Program-made: the position numbers and the translations under genes
Notes under the pieces: model-generated
The model's input: the letters and a program-made list of their open reading frames with translations, nothing else
What the model was told of the DNA's origin: nothing
Databases searched by the model: none
Assembly (NCBI GenBank): GCA_945910005.1
Contig: OX246740.1
Coordinates: 47,352,224 to 47,416,223 of the forward strand
Origin: Isoperla grammatica
Lineage: Eukaryota > Arthropoda > Insecta > Plecoptera > Perlodidae
DNA length: 64,000 bases
Direction: 5' to 3'
Part shown: piece by piece, positions 33,401 through 46,081 of the stretch
Numbering within the stretch: the stretch's first letter is position 1
Layout of the letters: each line of letters starts with the position of its first letter

Positions 33401-34205
33401 GAGCGAGCGAAGCGAGCGTTTCCACGAGACTCTTATGGCACTTCGTTCTGTTTTTTTTGTTTTTTTTGTACCGTACTAGACTCTAACGGCACTTCATTCT
33501 GTTTGTTTGTTTGTTTGTTTTGTTTTTTTTTGTTTTTGTTTTTATGTCCGTCGATAGCGGTCGAACGGAAAGTCCGATCAACTTGAAATTTGGACCATCC
33601 ACAAACCTCAATGTGGATTGAAGGTGTATAGTTTTGAGGCAAAATCGTTTGAAAAGTTACAAAGTTACACCATAGTTACTGCAAAATATTTTTCTGAAAC
33701 AAAATGGCGGCAAAATGTGAGATAGCCATATTTTTTAAGGCTTTTTCTGGTCACAAATATGTTTTAATGGCGATCTGATAAATATTGGCAAAGTTACACA
33801 AAAGTTACTCGAAAATATTTTTCTGAAAAACAGTAACAGCAAAATAAGAGGTGGCTATCTTGTAGTACATATTCATCCGGTCACGAATATACTAATTTAG
33901 ACGCGATCGGATACGTATTACAGGCAGAAATAACATTTCTATTGCTGTCAATAACTGTTAGTAACGGTGGCGGACCGCGGCGAAAACATGACAAAGAAAA
34001 TTCTTAGCAACGCACATTCAACAATTAGCAGTGCGCATTCAACAATATCGGTAATTATAATAGCTATGGGAATTAGACAAATTTTTGCAATGTGCATTCT
34101 TGAATTGTTGTTAATTGTTGTTTTTATTAGCTTTGAGATCTTTTCGCCAGAACGTTCGTAGATATGGACGCGCTCGCTTATCAACGCGTCAAACAGAGCG
34201 TTTTC
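33401..34205 (+). mobile_element. Dispersed repeat family, about 0.8 kb, copy A
   Basis: Begins GAGCGAGCGAAGCGAGCG and ends with CGCTCGCTTATCAACGCG and GAGCG, giving loosely inverted GC-rich ends. The interior contains two diverged internal repeats (AAAATATTTTTCTGAAA). It is the diverged reverse complement of 59318-59950. No transposase frame was seen. Confidence 0.65.
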
Positions 34206-37200
34206 TTAGTAGCTTTTAAACTGTCATAAAATTCTACAAGACTTGAATGTTAATTTAATAATGTATCTTAACTAGTAATAACTACCTCTAATACAATTAC
34301 AAAATGTAAAACGAATTTAAACAGTTATGAATTATATAATAACGAATGTATGAATCACGTTTTGATGTAAGCGATGTCGTGACAGTATTTACTGGGCAGT
34401 GAAATCATTATGTAAGAATATCTCTGGAGAACGAAATTAACCGTCTCAATATATTCATCTCCATATCTTGTTTCAATCGTTAAACAAATTTGAGGGTTCT
34501 TGGTAGATTAACTAACATTGTGAGAAGATGAATTATGAATGGATTTGAATTCATTACAACTATACATTAATTGATTTTACTTTCTATACCCATGTATTGG
34601 ACTTAAAACATGCATACATATATATTTAATTAAGATCAAGGTATGGTATGACACTTACTGGTCATTATTATTTAATATAACGATATGAATCTAGCATTCA
34701 AATAGTTAGAAATCATAACAATGAAGCACGAAGTATATTTATATGTTAATACAGCAATTAGTTAAGTGGAATTAAAATATGAAATTATTTTTGCAGCCTT
34801 AGATTTCTCCTATTCTAACTTTGTATCGTTATGTTTTTTTTTATTCTGTTTTACATTATATTCTATTTTGATAAAACATTTTTAAAATTTGAATTGAACT
34901 GTATCGTGTTCGTTGACACACCTGCCAAATTTCATAAACATAAAAAAGTGACTAACCCAGTTTTTTTGCCTAGATCGATTACTGAAGGATTTGCTTGAAC
35001 CCACTTAACTTGCTTTCCTCATCAATGGCGCTATTCTCAGAATACATACCGGAAAGTGATAATATCTTGAATGAGACCTCGCTCGATCATATCCGTCTAT
35101 ACTCTCAATCAATCACACGACCAACCACAGTATTAATTAAACGACAAGATACATATTAAAGAATAATACCATTTACATAAATCCGCTCCTGTTACCCAAG
35201 GTTAGTCAATGATGTGTGTGTGCAACTAGTAATTAGAGCATGCCTATCAGAACCGATCATAATTATAAAAATTATTGATTACTACACGTTGCTATGACTA
35301 ATCATGTAGTAATTCCCGGGACATTTTTACCAGATTAATCAATATCAAAAACATATAACGAAGTTTGCCTTGTACGATATTTTACTATTACTGTTATATT
35401 TATGATATCGGATTATAATAATCAAAATAATTGACTGACATAAGATTTAATGAGAATAAATGATACTGTGGATTTCATACGCAAAAAGCAGTTTTCCACT
35501 CTATGTGATACATTAGCATCTCATGTAAGGCATATCAATACACAAACAACCGTTTTCGATTACTACACATTCTATGAAACTTCATTTTCCTGATTAAATT
35601 ATGTGTTATAATAAATTTGGATATATTTAGATGGCTATTACTTGTTTGCGCGATGGTAACAACCAATGGGAAACCGGGTTGTCACGGTGAAAACAAGTTA
35701 GTAGCTTACTAAATGTTTATACGAAGTTTATAATACCGGGTCTTAATACTCAAAAAACAATTCGAGTCTTTTTTTAAATATTTTTTTCATATTTGGTTAA
35801 AAAAACTAGTTTACAATAATTGAAATAATTATTAAATTAAATTAGAAAATACAAAAATGTTATAACAATAGACGGTTATGATAAATAAGTAATCCTAGTT
35901 ATTGATAAAACAATACTCTATGATGAGAAATAACCAGAATAAACTAAATTTAAAAACATATTATACTGATTAAAAACAGTAGGTCTATAGAAACAGAAGA
36001 AAATTCTTAAACATAATTAGAAACATGAAAATATGGAACTAAACAAAAATAGTTGAATACATCATGTAATCCTATTTAATTAACTATCTCACATTTTCTG
36101 AGTAAATTAACATATAGTTTTGCTAAACGTCTGGAAGAGCCCTTATAGTTTGTTACCTTAGAATATGCGTGCAATGGGACCCACATATGTTTAAGTCAGT
36201 CATATAGACTACTATCAAGATGGTGTCATATAGTAAGAAGGATGCAATCACTTACTGTCCTACTCCGAAGGACGGTATCATTTTCCAATCAAGGATCCAC
36301 CACGCCTATACCTGTTATGTTCCGGCTAAAGCTACTACAACTTGCACTTATTAGTTATTACCCAACAAAATATGTTATTCAAAACAATAAATATAAACAC
36401 GCTTGTAAATTCCGTTTACGGCTGTAATACTATCAATATGTTTTAATGATATACATGTATTTATTTAATAGCCTATCTATAGTGCAGTAACATAGTTCTA
36501 ATGCCCTTTAAATGTAGCTATACAAAAGCTTTGTACACAATAAGGTATTTTAAATTATTTTAGGTTTTAAAATGTATAGTATTAAAAATACCAAACTTCT
36601 GTTGTTTTGAATAATGGAACGCTTTGTGATTTCTTTAGTGTTTCACAGACGATTGACCGATAGAGAGATTTATTTGAAAACACAAACAGAATCCTGAAAC
36701 CATGTAAACCAGGTTCGAGTCCCAGCTAGTATAGATATCTTTACATCCGGTTTCCTCCATCTAAGACGTAGCAAACATAACAAGACAAAGCACAGACCAG
36801 TTATCGTTCCTTCGTGTTGTCAGCGGTCAAACCCACGCCTCAACTTGTAGTTAGTCTTCACCTTTGACCGCGAGAGTGCGGGCGTGTTGTTTTCATTTCC
36901 TAATGTAGAAGGTTATACATTTCTATTATTATCACTTCATCGTGATGACCGCATAATATTACTGTGTATATTTGTGAATGTGTAGAGAGCAATTGCAAAG
37001 TATTTGCACATTTTCCGCTATGCATAAAGGTCAAGTTAAAACTATTATCCTATGACAATCCATTATAACTGACTAGATTATACATGAAATAAATGGATTC
37101 ATCCCATTTTCATCTAGATACTAAAGTATATCTTGTTTCACATTGAAATTCATTTTTATTTGTTATCATTTGCTAGTGTATGAATTGTGTAAGAAATATT

Positions 37201-37466
37201 TGATATAAGCTATTATAAAAAGAAAGTAGCATTGTTTATGTAGATACTTAAAAAGAACTTTGCTCATAATTGAAAAAGTGTAAAATGAGGGGTATGTGTG
37301 TCATAAGAACTGAAGGTTACAGACAAAATGTTTAAAATGTTATAATTTAGTCGTTATTTGTATTCCTAATTATGAACATTATAATTAATTAGAAACAAAA
37401 TAACATATGATTACATTACAACATTCATTACGTATTTCGAAACGAATCCGATATTGTAGAAATATG
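34206..37466. other. Intergenic, no gene seen
   Basis: AT-rich DNA. A B-box-like GGTTCGAGTCCC at about 36711 suggests a decayed tRNA-derived fragment. No coding region could be supported. Confidence 0.45.
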
Positions 37467-37647
37467 ATAAATAAAAAATAAAATAAATAAATTCACATTT
37501 AGAGTCTACCCACTCAGTCACTAAACTGATTTGCAGTGGGGGACTTTAATTTAAAGTGACTAAACCAACCCTGTAGGCTTCGAACACCATCGACGAGTGA
37601 GCGATAACCAATCAAAGATCGATATTTCAAATATGAAACATGAATCA
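37467..37647 (-). mobile_element. SINE family B, medium-length copy
   Basis: Shares with 51162-51345 the TTTAT-rich tail, the AGTCCCCCACTGCAAATCAG core and the adjacent segment containing TATCGCTCACTCGTCGATGG on the minus strand. It lacks the tRNA-like head. Confidence 0.75.
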
Positions 37648-40600
37648 CCCTTCCCCGTTGCAATATATCATCACCGTGTTATATCAAATAACACTTTACT
37701 CTTCGGATATGCACCGATTCAACCTCGATTTAAAACCGTTGTATTTACTATCTAAGAGGTTGGGTTGGGCGTCGGCTCTTATGCACCGCTTTTGTTCCGG
37801 TTCATTATTCTTGTTAAGCGAATCCACCTGCGTCATAATAGCATAGATTACCTACAAGTACAGTTCGCCCCATAAACCTCCCACTTGTCACTTTTCCCTC
37901 CTTACTGTAAGGCTACACACCACGCTTCATTGCTTCGTTAATATAACTCACAATAATTATTGTTATTGTGTGGCGTTTTTGTATTACAGTAAGATAATAT
38001 TCTATATCTAAATGTGATGATAAACGTTTAAGGATAAAGTGTTGAGGAAGTTGGAAGGATTATAATTGTGTTGCCGTGTTCAAAGAGAACTCCCTCCGGC
38101 TGAGTTGTGAAGGTTGAATTAATTGAGAGACCAATGCTTCTTTATGTTCTGTTGAGTTATTGTTCGGAAGAGTTGGATTGGAACATTCAGTTTAAATGCC
38201 TCTTTAATCACAAGGTATGATGATCGCGTAGATTTAACTAGTGTATGGTTATCATGATGATAGTAATGCTTGTATGTTGTGTGATTAATGAAATAACTCG
38301 CTAATTGGTGTAAACGTTTCGCAATTAAAGTACAATAATTTATGTGTTGTTTTGTTTTGTTTGGATACAAATATCAATTTTATAACAAAATTGTTATTGT
38401 ATATTTAAAAAGCTGCTTCGCTTGCACATAACAACGCTTGAACATGTCACTATTATGTCAAATTTGTAACTGGGGTTTATTCTTATTTCGTTTCAAGAAG
38501 CTAAAGAAATGCAAATACATCTAAGTTTTGTATTAAAATTACGTTAAAATCGCAATTGTAAAATTGTAAATCAGTTTTTATAACTGATTAGGATTCACAT
38601 TAAATAAATAAATAAATAAATAAATAAAATAAAAAACGATCGACATTTTTGTTTTTGACTTTACCTTGTAGGGCATAATATAGCAAAGGTAAAACATATT
38701 TTGAAAAAAGTATTTTTTTTTTACATTAGAAATTAGCTTTTTGATATGCTTGTAGAAGTCCTTGCTTAGTGTGGTATGGTCACTGTTGATACTTTGTCGT
38801 TTTGACGACAGATAGCAGCTCCCTACCACCAATGATGCAAGCACTGCAACGGTATACTTGTTATTAAGAGTAGAGAAACCTGGCTTGCTCGCCATATTAC
38901 TAAACTTTTATCTGATTCAAAAAGGATACTTGTACTGAAACAGGTTACCTCTGGATTCAAATTTAAATACTGGACTATATGTTACCGCAGTAAGTCATAA
39001 CATACTTTTAGTATGGAAACATATGTTATACTCAAAAAAATAATGAAAACAGGGTGCTGTTCCATTTTAGTTTAAGGTGAGAATATTTCTCAATGGTTAT
39101 ACTCTGGTTCGAAGTATACACATACAGTGCTCTAGCAACATGTTTAGTCTCCACCTATAGTGGACACTAGCGCTTTCTGTTGGAGGATGTTGGAGGAAAA
39201 ATTAACTATGAGCAGTTTATATTATACTTTTTATATAGTTTTTATGTCATGACACAATGATTCTTTGCAGTATGAGCTATTTCAGTACATAGTCACATTG
39301 CAGTTATGATTTATCGAGTATTCATACATTTTACAGTTTACTAAAATATTTATGTATTTATTTATGTTGCCTAAGCTCTATGATATTATCTTTATTTGTT
39401 CTTATTGAAATACAGTATTGACGATTATTTTATTTTCCTTCAATGAATCACAAAATAAACGTACCACTTTTATTATGGCCTCATTTTCATCCACGGCGCT
39501 TGCTCATTACAACAACAACAAAGACCAATAATACAAACAGTAAACTAAAAAGATTTTTGTTCGTTGGCCGCGCGAACCCGTCATTTTGTTCACAAGTTTT
39601 TGCAAATGTCTTGCGCAAAGCTCATTTCGGCGATGTAGACCTGGTTTTACATGTCTTCACCGAAAAAACTATCCACTAATGCAAGAACACGCGTGACTGT
39701 GAAAAGGAAGAAAGAAAAGAATCCACCAAACAATAGATAAAGTACAAAACTCTTTTGTTGTTTGGTAAATTATACTATCTTACGTTTATTCACACTGCTG
39801 ACGAATTGGAAATAGCAGGGCTTAGTCATAATGCGGTTAAACATCCTTGGCTGAATACGCTGTATTCGTTGCTTTGTCTAATGTGTGAACTTGAAAACGT
39901 TTATAGTGTAAATCAGTCCACGTGCCGCATTTCAAAGGTCGAAACGTTTTTACGTTCCGTGGTTGTGTTTGAGTTTACTGGTATACGAGGATTTTCCGTA
40001 CACTAGGTTTTTGGCAAACTCGAGAAGTTTTACATCAAAACATTTGTCTTGATAAGAATGAATGGACCATGAACGCGATTGAGTTCTATTAGAATACAAC
40101 TTTTATGTTTAGAGACAATTTTTAGTCACCTGAAAAGCTAACATATCCTCATTGTGTCGCTAAGAACCAGACGATGTTAAATGCACAAATATTAATAAAA
40201 TAACTTGTGTTTCGTTCGTTGTTTGAAGACGAGACAGTAGTTATAGGTGCTTTTGATAATCCATGGTGGTTTTATAATATGAAGATTTATATTAGATGCT
40301 CGCAAGTTTCAACGTGACATCACAGCAGACATGTTGTGATACAATTGATTTCAGCGTACTAGAACTAAAACAATGGCAAATAAGCAGTGTTCAGAATGGA
40401 AATGAAATAAAAATCACAAATAAATTCCCATCAATTTTAATTCCGAAAGGTTCCGATTCTCAACGAACTAATTTATTTGTATTCTATCACAATGGACTTC
40501 AATTGTTTTGTCATGATAACATGCTCAAACCATCGAGTTATAAATCCATGCTCAAACTGTCAAAGGGTGAATATCAAAGATGGCCGCCATTCGTAAAGAT

Positions 40601-41680
40601 GTGAGCCTATGCATATTGAGCGGTAATGCTTCCTATTGTCCACACGTTGTCCGGTACACACAATACGGATATTATAAATCTCGGACAATCTCGGACAAGA
40701 CGAGATTCAGACGAACATTTGAACAAACGAATGAATTTGCAACTGTGACATTGAAGGTCAGCACTGAATGCATTCTAAGCACGATTCAGTCGTTAAGACG
40801 GGTGTGTACGTCAACCTAGAACCAAAGGTCAAAGTTACTGCCACGAAATAAGATCATAATCGTTAATTGTAAAGGTGTTGTTGTCGTTTTCGTTGCAGCC
40901 AACGAGAAAATGAACTAACACTAAAACGTGAAAGTATATAACATTCTTGAATTCGAATTGGCAAAAAAATAAGTTAGTCTCGTTTTAATAAAATAATTGA
41001 GTTACTTTATCTAAACTGTTTTGTTAAGTTCTTTTTTTTATACAAAAGCGGAACTGTGATCAATTTTGTTTCAGTTTTGATTCATTTGCAACATAAATAT
41101 TGCAACACGTGTACAACTTAATCTATACTGTGTTTGCAGTCAAAAAACCTGGGGCAAAACACGACCGTCTAAAAAGCCGGTCTCACATCACACCCAAATG
41201 AAGTACTGTTGTCCAAACACACAAAACAAATCAATTTAATTACTAAATATATGTGATTTTAATGTAAAGTAGTCAATCATAATTATTTATTACTTAGTAA
41301 TACATAAACAAATCTGATTCCAAGAACGAAAACGTGTTTCTAACTATCTAGGACCCTTTGTATGATGGTCATCGCGGTCCCCTAAATCTTCAAGAACAAC
41401 AATTTCAAATGTTATATGAAGGTACATTGACCCATACAAGAGTATCATCAATATTAACCTTGATATTACATTTTTTATTATTGATGATTTTTCACAGAAC
41501 TTAATTATGGTTGCTTTGTAATAGTTTTATTACATGCTATTTTCCATAATAAAAACATTAGACAACAATTAAGTACAGATCCTATAGTTAGCTTCACTGT
41601 GCATCCGGCCCTTAAGAGGACCGTGATTTAATATTCATAAAAGGGTCCTAGATATTTATCTTGTTTAGAGTCAATACGTG
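37648..41680. other. Intergenic, no gene seen
   Basis: About 4 kb with a (AAAT)n run near 38600-38635 and several open frames of 80-105 codons. None shows a domain, start context or codon bias I would trust. Confidence 0.4.
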
Positions 41681-41688
41681 CTCTCAAC

Positions 41689-41751
41689 CAAAGTCCGTCG
41701 ATCCCCTGATGGAGGTTCGACGAGCCCCCGCCAGGGGATTTACGGACCTTG
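41689..41751. mobile_element. 63-bp fold-back hAT-like element
   Basis: Two arms of about 30 nt, CAAAGTCCGT...TCCCCTG and the inverse of CAAGGTCCGT...TCCCCTGG, meet at a few central bases. CTCTCAAC flanks both sides (41681-41688, 41752-41759), an 8-bp duplication as made by hAT transposases. Confidence 0.75.
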
Positions 41752-41759
41752 CTCTCAAC

Positions 41760-42014
41760 CATGGACTTACAACTATCTGGACGTGCAACATGGTTGGAAT
41801 ACGCGTCTGCGATTCTCATTTCCAGTTTTTGACATTCTCGGACATTTTAGCCCTTATCGCTAAGCAATGACACATCAACAGTCACAACAACAATGTGAAC
41901 AATGTCAAAATCCGAAACTTAAGGGCTAAATTGGCTGCCAACCGCCTTCTTCCGTGGCTATTTTTAGATTAGCTGATTCAGGTCCAGTAACGAAGTTACT
42001 ATTGAAAGTGCATG
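41760..42014 (-). mobile_element. hAT-like MITE, copy 2
   Basis: Reverse complement of the 1078-1344 element over its length. It starts CATGGACTTACAA; the right end is slightly decayed (AAAGTGCATG). CTCTCAAC lies at both ends (41752-41759, 42015-42022). It adjoins the 63-bp fold-back element and shares the 8-bp word with it. Confidence 0.75.
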
Positions 42015-42446
42015 CTCTCAACTACCCCTGATTTACTATGCTGCATACCGTACACAAAGTCGTACACGACTCCCTTAAAAAAATGCAAGAACGAAGACAG
42101 ACGTTGACGTTGTTTGAGTTATCCACTCTAGTTCTTTACTGCGTCACCGAATCTCTGTCGGTCGGCGAAGCGAAACGAAAACTAATTCAAGGTCCCAGAA
42201 AAACAATCGAAGCATCAGGCATCTTGATCGTGAACTTGACGCTAACAGAGCAGTTGGGCCCGGGGCTAAGGCGGGGCCATTCTGACCAAACGACCTTGTG
42301 GCAAAGAATGCATGCGTATACACGAAAATTAGCGATTTTTTGTTAAGTTTCGTGGCGTGATTAAATTGTTATTCTGGTGGATTTATAGGTTATAATATGT
42401 AGTGTTACCATCCTAACGCATCTTCACTGGAAACGAACCTTCTTAA

Positions 42447-42694
42447 GCTGCGTACACACGGCGGATTTTGGCCTTACGACGATCTCAAGGCGGTCGTACG
42501 ACCGTCGTGAGGCCAAAATCCGCCGTGTGTACGCAGCTAAAAATACTGACTTGGCAGAGATTGAAACGGATCGTCGTACGATCGCCTCAAGACTGTACAC
42601 ACGAGAGATTTCCATTCAATTTTCATCCGATCAGTCCATCCGTCCGACCGCCTTGAGATCGTCGTGAGGCCAAAATCCGCCGTGTGTACGCAGC
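42447..42694. mobile_element. TTAA-flanked fold-back element, copy 1
   Basis: The ends are GCTGCGTACACACGGCGG and its exact inverse. An extra inverted copy of the arm lies at 42498-42536, so there are three arms. It is flanked by TTAA on both sides (42443-42446, 42695-42698), as for piggyBac-type non-autonomous elements. Confidence 0.75.
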
Positions 42695-42759
42695 TTAAGG
42701 TTGTTATATTTTGGACTTAATCCTTTCATTCGCCTTTAGACTAATTACCAGTGTCCGAT

Positions 42760-42834
42760 GGAGATGGAGGTATCGAACCGGCGACCTTCCGTGTCGCATG
42801 GTTAGAGAGCCACACAAATTAAAGACAGAAAGAT
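42760..42834 (-). repeat. tRNA-like fragment
   Basis: On the minus strand GTGGCTCTCTAACCATGCG precedes GGTCGCCGGTTCGATACC, whose B box GGTTCGATACC is perfect. The A box is imperfect and the acceptor stem does not pair. Probably a tRNA-derived repeat head or tRNA pseudogene. Confidence 0.4.
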
Positions 42835-43926
42835 TTATAGCAATAAATATTCTCAAAGCACTTTAATCAGTCGTCACAACTCACAATTGCATCGCAACTG
42901 CACCACATGTGGTTAAATCAAACAAAATGCAATCACGGAAATAATTGACCGTGTCTGTTAGCTTTTCAGTCGCAAGGACGATAATAAGTGAATGGAACTA
43001 GAAGCTCTAATCGCTATCCGTATTAGGAACTAGCTAACAATGTCGCACCTCAACTCAGCACACTTAATTGGTAAAGACTTAAGTAGGTATACGTGCTTGC
43101 CTACATGGTTATTACTTTTGACCAACTCGCCTTTCATATCCTCAGGAAATGAGCTTGTTTGTCTCGATGTCTCAATGACAAATTCCGAACTGTCAAAAAA
43201 TGTAGCTGTAATTGTGGTGTAAGCGACAATATGATTGGCTAGACACTGTTATGTCGGGCCTCAAGGCAGTAATGCACTTTTATTGTTATTACCGTGGCAA
43301 TTCTATTATTATCTATGCATGAGATTAGAATGATAGTGCATAAAATTGCGTGAAACAAGAAACTACATATATGTACAGTGGTGTAAACAGGGGGAGGGGC
43401 TGTGAGGCTACAGCCTTAAGTTAAACAGCTTTCGATGTCTATAATAAATGTAAGGTCAATGTTAAAGACACCGTTCATGAATTTAGCTTTTTAGCTCAGC
43501 CCGGTTTACACAAAGTTTCAGATTTAAGGGTTAACGAAGTTGAATTAAGCATCGTAGCGTTCACAGAACAATTGTTAAGATTTAAGAGCTAGGTCGAGAG
43601 TGGAAACTGTAGCAAATTTTTAGCTGTTTTACCTAAAATTCTTAACCCAGCCAAAGAGATGCGACCTTTTATAAATCCGGCCAATTTAGCGATCCCAGTA
43701 AAACAGTTAGAAAAATACGTGTCTAGGAATAAATTTTAAATGTATAAACCGCTCTTTATTGAATGTATTGGTAAAGTCAAAAATTGTATTTGGCGCTTGC
43801 TTATATGAAACAAAACGAAACCAAATACAAATGACATCCTGAAAGAATCTTGTAAGATAATCCCATTTAATAGAGAATCCATAACTCATAATAAATATTT
43901 TTACCATCGTTGCAAATTATCAATTT
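42835..43926. other. Intergenic, no gene seen
   Basis: AT-rich DNA; contains CAGTGGTGTAAACAGGGGGA near 43377, a repeat-end-like word. No gene. Confidence 0.45.
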
Positions 43927-44235
43927 TTAGTGGGCTTCTTGCTTTGTGGACATGTCACATACACCACTGGCCACTGTGTCCTTTAATGACTGACAACTGG
44001 CACAGGCCCCTTCCAATACACATTTTCTGAACTTTTGCATCCCATAAAAGGAACTACTATTTTTAGACCATTCTATATTCTGTTTCAAACCAACTTCTAT
44101 TCGGTGTTCATTGTATGCGTAATTGATAAAAACCACCCAACAACTGCGTAGTATACTACTAGCTAACAACAATGACCGGCTAACTGTTTTCCAAACAAGG
44201 CAGTGTACATGTTTACCCGCGTGCAGAAAGCCCAC
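43927..44235 (-). other. Unrecognised open frame beside the minisatellite
   Basis: A 102-codon frame that opens with GTG, whose only early in-frame ATG comes after about two thirds of its length (MQKFRKCVLEGACASCQSL). It is Cys-containing and less repetitive than random AT-rich frames here. The minisatellite begins 85 bp upstream on its strand, and a TATAAATA lies near 44250. No homology is recognised. It may be an exon of an unseen gene, a relic, or chance. Confidence 0.2.
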
Positions 44236-44320
44236 ATGTTTTATTTATAGGCGGTTGAACAGGACAGGCCCATCTATCGTGGATCGCCTCGACACGCAAA
44301 GACTGACGCGCAGTTAAAAG

Positions 44321-44988
44321 TTGCAGCGTCGTTTGAGCGCTATATACACGTCACGCTTTGTACGGTACGCGACAAAGTTGCAGCGTCGTTTGAGCGCTAT
44401 ACACGTCACGCTTTGTACGGTACGCGACCAAGTTGCAGCGTCGGGCAGCGCTATATACACGTCACACTTTGTACTGTACGCGACCAAGTTGCAGCGTCGG
44501 GTAGCGCTATATACACGTCACGCTTTGTACGGTACGCGACCAAGTTGCAGCGTCGTTTGAGCGCTATACACGTCACGCTTTGTACGGTACGCGACCAAGT
44601 TGCAGCGTCGTTTGAGCGCTATATACACGTCACGCTTTGTACGGTACGCGACAAAGTTGCAGCGTCGTTTGAGCGCTATACACGTCACGCTTTGTACGGT
44701 ACGCGACCAAGTTGCAGCGTCGGGCAGCGCTATATACACGTCACACTTTGTACTGTACGCGACCAAGTTGCAGCGTCGGGTAGCGCTATATACACGTCAC
44801 GCTTTGTACGGTACGCGACCAAGTTGCAGCGTCGTTTGAGCGCTATACACGTCACGCTTTGTACGGTACGCGACCAAGTTGCAGCGTCGTTTGAGCGCTA
44901 TATACACGTCACGCTTTGTACGGTACGCGACCAAGTTGCAGCGTCGTTTGAGCGCTATATACACGTCACGCTTTGTACGGTACGCGAG
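44321..44988. repeat. 12-unit minisatellite with 279-bp higher-order period
   Basis: Units of 55-57 bp each start TTGCAGCGTCG and contain GCTATATACACGTCACG and TACGCGACCAAG. Unit starts include 44321, 44378, 44433, 44489, 44545 and 44600. Units 1-5 are repeated as units 6-10 with the same variants in the same order (TTTGAG, TTTGAG, GGGCAG, GGGTAG, TTTGAG), a period of 279 bp. Units 11-12 start a further round. The array is CpG-rich. Confidence 0.95.
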
Positions 44989-44989
44989 C

Positions 44990-45823
44990 TATAAATCAAG
45001 GATAGGTGAGAACAACCTATTCTGTACCCATTTGTTATCCGATATTGTTACTGATCGTTATGTTTTATCAACGTAATTGCTGTATATTGATTTGTAAATT
45101 AGATTGAACAAATAAATATTAGGTTGGGTACACGTCGAGGGTTGTTAGAGTAGACAGTACTTTCTGCCCGTCCTTTTATTTACTTACATTGGCAAGTTTA
45201 AGTTCCGAAAATTGTCAGAGAGTTTGGAGAGATTTATCTGTGTATGGTATTTCCGAATATATTTATTGAAATTATGTAAAACACAAACAAAAACAAACAT
45301 CTCCGATAGAATTTAATGATGTATACCTTAATGTTGCTTTGGTTCAAAGATAATTTTCTTTTGTTTTAATTACCACTTCTAGCGTTTGTAATCTGTTACA
45401 AGAGAACTGTATAATTTAAAAAGCTTATATTATACAACGACGTCTAAATCGATCATTGACGTCTCCATCCCTAGAGACGCCAGATAACAGTTTCATGCTT
45501 GTTACTTCCCATATAGAAAACAAATCCTTTACAACACCGGGCCTCCCTAAAATTTACAAAATAAAAAAATTCAAAGGGTGGGTGACGACTATGAATTCCA
45601 GCCTAATGTCGACATTACACGACTCAATACTTTTGCCAAACTTATTGAATTCAAGAACAAAAGCGAATCGAAAATAGTTTGTTAAAAAACTGCAACAATG
45701 TAGCTTCTATTAATTGATGGTTTGTTGTCCTTGAATTCAATAAGTTTAACGAAAGTATTGAACCGTGTAATGTGCTGGTATTAGTTTCGATGATATTAAT
45801 GTAGGTGGTTGTACCGCCCTAAA
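44990..45823. other. Intergenic, no gene seen
   Basis: AT-rich DNA with an AATAAATATT about 125 bp right of the array. A short inverted pair around TTGAATTCAAG (45645-45750) is present. No gene. Confidence 0.45.
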
Positions 45824-46081
45824 GCTGCGTACACACGGCGGATTTTGGCCTCACGACGATCTCAAGGCGGTCGGACGGATGGTCTGATCGGATGAAAATT
45901 GGATGATAATCTCTCGTGTGTACAGACACTGGCGGTCTTGAGGCGATCGTACAACGATCCGTTCCAATCTCTGCCTGGTCAGTATTTTTAGCTGCGTACA
46001 CACGGCGGATTTTGGCCTCACGACGGTCGTACGACCGCCTTGAGATCGTCGTAAGGCCAAAATCCGCCGTGTGTACGCAGC
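45824..46081. mobile_element. TTAA-type fold-back element, copy 2
   Basis: Reverse complement of 42447-42694, with the same GCTGCGTACACACGGCGG arms and third internal arm. The right flank is TTAA; the left flank reads TAAA, one substitution away. Confidence 0.75.

Noticed and set aside
40296..40604. 102-codon frame
   Set aside because: No recognisable domain, no neighbouring exon-like segments, base composition as the flanks. Random expectation for 4 kb of intergenic DNA.
42038..42346. 102-codon frame beside the hAT-like MITE
   Set aside because: No transposase motif and no relation to the MITE interior. It is likely chance.
44321..44988. CRISPR-like array
   Set aside because: Whole units are repeated without unique spacers, in a eukaryotic context. 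It is a minisatellite.
44413..44994. 193-codon open frame through the minisatellite
   Set aside because: The 279-bp period is divisible by three, so an open frame simply propagates. There is no start context, domain or non-repeat extension.
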